DNA of 8,170 nucleotides from Candidatus Latescibacteria bacterium 4484_181. GTDB taxonomy: Bacteria > Latescibacterota > MVCY01. Every line of letters starts with the position of its first letter. Within the stretch, counting starts at the first letter, position 1. The position numbers and the translations under genes are program-made. This document shows positions 6,897-8,170 of the stretch, piece after piece. Location of the stretch: positions 1 to 8,170 of the forward strand of contig MVCY01000097.1 of assembly GCA_002049985.1 (NCBI GenBank), in the 5' to 3' direction. A model generated the notes under the pieces. It saw nothing but the letters and a program-made list of their open reading frames with translations, was not told the DNA's origin and did not search any database.

Positions 6897-7514
6897 ATGA
6901 AAAAGGTCTTGTTCTTAGTGCTGTGTCCTGCACTTCTACTGTTCTGGGCCTATTCAGCAGAGGCGACAAACGAAAGCCAGGCAGCGGTGTTGATGTTGTT
7001 GATCAAGCCTGGGGCAAGAGTTGGGGCCATGGGGGAATCCTTTGTCACCATCTCAGATGAGGCCGCAGCTAGCTATTACAACCCGGCCGGACTGGCCGGA
7101 CAGAGACAACGCGAGTTCACCTTTATGCATACAAAATGGCTTCCCGGACTCGCTTTGGAAGATAATCTCTACTATGGGTTCTTAGGATACTCTCAATATT
7201 TAAAGGGCTGGGGAAATATAGGGGTAAACCTTGCCTATTTCTATATGGGAAAGCAGACCAGAACCAGTGAGACCGGCGAGGAGAAGGGGACCTTCACCAG
7301 CTACGATGCGGTGCTTTCCGTCTCTTACGGGGCAAATGTCTCCTCCCGCACCGCTCTGGGGGTGACGGCCAAATTCATCCAGAGCCACTTAGCAGATACA
7401 GGAGCCGGTATTGAGAGAGGTAAAGGAGAGGGCCATTCCATCGCCTTTGACTTTGGGATCCTATACTGCTCTCCCATCTCTGGACTCAGGCTGATCCATT
7501 ACCACTCAATATAG
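6897..7514 (+). CDS. porV: PorV/PorQ-family outer membrane protein, N-terminal fragment
   Basis: The product begins MKKVLFLVLCPALLLFWAYS with a lysine-rich start and a hydrophobic core, a Sec signal peptide cleaved near SAEA. The mature start, LMLLIKPGARVGAMGESFVT, and SDEAAASYYNPAGLAG are hallmarks of the PorV/PorQ family, related to FadL-type 14-strand barrels. In the T9SS, PorV sits in the outer membrane, collects cargo from the translocon and presents it to PorU. Alternating hydrophobic stretches (YYGFLGYSQYL, GVNLAYFYMG, AVLSVSYG, TALGVTAKFIQ) look like barrel strands. The frame is intact to PISGLRL and then ends at 7512-7514 after a shift. It follows the porU-like gene by about 90 bases and shares its orientation. 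PorV and PorQ cannot be separated by motif alone; the neighbouring PorU-like gene favours PorV. Confidence 0.8.
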   Translation: MKKVLFLVLCPALLLFWAYSAEATNESQAAVLMLLIKPGARVGAMGESFVTISDEAAASYYNPAGLAGQRQREFTFMHTKWLPGLALEDNLYYGFLGYSQYLKGWGNIGVNLAYFYMGKQTRTSETGEEKGTFTSYDAVLSVSYGANVSSRTALGVTAKFIQSHLADTGAGIERGKGEGHSIAFDFGILYCSPISGLRLIHYHSI

Positions 7515-7879
7515 TGGTCGGTGCCTCCTACAAACTTCTGGACACAGAGTTCAACGACCTGTTGTTAGTGCTGGACTTCTATAAACCGTTGGTGAGAAGG
7601 AAGGGCACTTTTCTGCAGTCTACCTTCTCCGCCTGGGCAGATGAAGGAACCAAACAGGAATTGGAACAGATAGACATCCACGCCGGCCTGGAGTACACCT
7701 ACAGCTCCTTCTTGGCCCTGCGAGCCGGATACTCTTATGACAAGGATGGTGATCTTAAAACTCCCACCTTCGGTTTCGGAATCAAGTACAGCCGATTTCG
7801 GTTCGACTTTGCTTATCTAACTGCTCAAGAGACCCCACTTCAGAACAACACCAGATTCTCCCTTACACTCGATTTTTGA
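7487..7879 (+). CDS. porV: PorV/PorQ-family outer membrane protein, C-terminal fragment
   Basis: This is the remainder of the same barrel, read two frame positions (+2 or -1) away from the N-terminal part. The family-like reading resumes at QADPLPLNIVVGASYKLL; an ATG-like start near 7514 (GTG) is only internal. It continues with strand-like segments: LLLVLDFYKPLV, IHAGLEYTYSSFLALRAGY, TFGFGIKYSRFRFDFAYL, and ends FSLTLDF, an aromatic-ending outer membrane terminus as expected for a BAM-assembled barrel. In relatives, a strand with a GxxxQNLG-like motif lies between ISGLRLG and the DPLPLN motif. Here the two are joined directly, so about 20 residues may be missing. The combined length, about 330 residues, is slightly below the family's usual size. 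If the break is an artefact, the gene is functional. Confidence 0.75.
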   Translation, partial: QADPLPLNIVVGASYKLLDTEFNDLLLVLDFYKPLVRRKGTFLQSTFSAWADEGTKQELEQIDIHAGLEYTYSSFLALRAGYSYDKDGDLKTPTFGFGIKYSRFRFDFAYLTAQETPLQNNTRFSLTLDF

Positions 7880-7885
7880 GGTGAT
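7878..7885 (+). promoter_or_regulatory. Ribosome binding site overlapping the porV stop, for the downstream TTG start
   Basis: GAGGTGAT begins inside the porV stop codon and lies six bases before the TTG at 7892-7894. The tight spacing implies that the next gene is co-transcribed and perhaps translationally coupled. Confidence 0.55.
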
Positions 7886-7891
7886 ACGAAA

Positions 7892-8170
7892 TTGTCAGAT
7901 ATAGTTCCCAGGTCGGCTAACCTGCGGATACTGCTGTGCTCTTGCTTCCTCCTGCTTTCTGGAAGCTCCGCACCCGCAGTTCAGCACTGGAGGATTCTGG
8001 CCTTGAGGGTAGAATTTCCCCGGGAAAGACCCGATAACCCCACTACCACAGGCGATGGCACCTTCGACCTTAGACAGTTTCAGGATCCAGAGGTACAGGA
8101 AACCTACCGGGGACATTACTACGACACCCCCCCTCATAACCGCCAGTATTTCTGCTGGCATCTGGAGGCC
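7892..8170 (+). CDS. Secreted protein resembling the N-terminus of M6-family metalloproteases (3' end outside window)
   Basis: From the TTG at 7892 the frame is open to the end of the window, giving 93 residues. It opens with MSDIVPRSANLRILLCSCFL, a positively charged start followed by a hydrophobic core ending near SGSSAPA, a clear Sec signal peptide. The mature part reads WRILALRVEFPRE, NPTTTGDGTFDLR, and YYDTPPHNRQYFCWHLEA. The same order (A(L/V)RVEF, TTGxGTFDL, PPHxRxYFxxHLxAL) is what I recall from the N-terminal part of M6 (immune inhibitor A-like) metalloproteases of T9SS-bearing candidate phyla; the zinc site HEXXH would lie downstream. Thirteen bases separate it from porV, so it belongs to the same operon. 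Such proteins often end in a sorting domain, and this one could be a T9SS substrate. The codons are intact so far. Confidence 0.6.
   Translation, partial: MSDIVPRSANLRILLCSCFLLLSGSSAPAVQHWRILALRVEFPRERPDNPTTTGDGTFDLRQFQDPEVQETYRGHYYDTPPHNRQYFCWHLEA

Noticed and set aside
7895..8161. 88-codon - strand open frame at the end of the window
   Set aside because: It is the antisense shadow of the signal-peptide protein on +, which has a ribosome binding site, a signal peptide and family motifs.

Overview
The window looks like chromosomal DNA of an uncultured bacterium carrying type IX secretion (T9SS)-type genes. That points to the Fibrobacteres-Chlorobi-Bacteroidetes superphylum or one of the candidate phyla with similar secretion genes. 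The lineage is inferred from gene content only; there is no rRNA or other marker gene here.

Layout. Positions 1-1711 hold the 3' end of hisG (long form with the regulatory domain) and a complete hisD, both on the + strand 19 bases apart, so this is part of a histidine biosynthesis operon. Convergent to hisD, at about 1741-2297 on the - strand, lies a broken gene. It keeps a strong ribosome binding site and a TTG start, and six short coding-looking stretches can be read in successive frames. I do not recognise its family. The stretch from 2298 to 3060 holds no convincing gene, only one candidate promoter and a few very short open frames. From 3061 to the end, three + strand genes form a secretion-related cluster: a PorU-like C25 (gingipain-type) cysteine peptidase with a C-terminal sorting domain, read in three frames; a PorV/PorQ-type outer membrane barrel protein, read in two frames; and the N-terminus of a secreted protein resembling M6-family metalloproteases, cut by the window end.

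How the genes fit together. In Bacteroidota, PorU (the sortase that removes the C-terminal signal) and PorV (the outer membrane shuttle that carries substrates to it) form the attachment complex of the T9SS. A PorU-like gene directly followed by a PorV-like gene and then by a secreted protease that could be a substrate fits a compact secretion and attachment module. The his genes upstream are functionally unrelated.

The most striking property of the window is damage. hisG and hisD read cleanly, but every complete gene downstream is frame-disrupted. One disruption is an exact 28-bp tandem duplication; at three other places an expected block of the protein family seems to be absent. Real gene decay and local misassembly both fit, and the sequence alone cannot separate them. 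I see no CRISPR array, insertion sequence, tRNA or rRNA.
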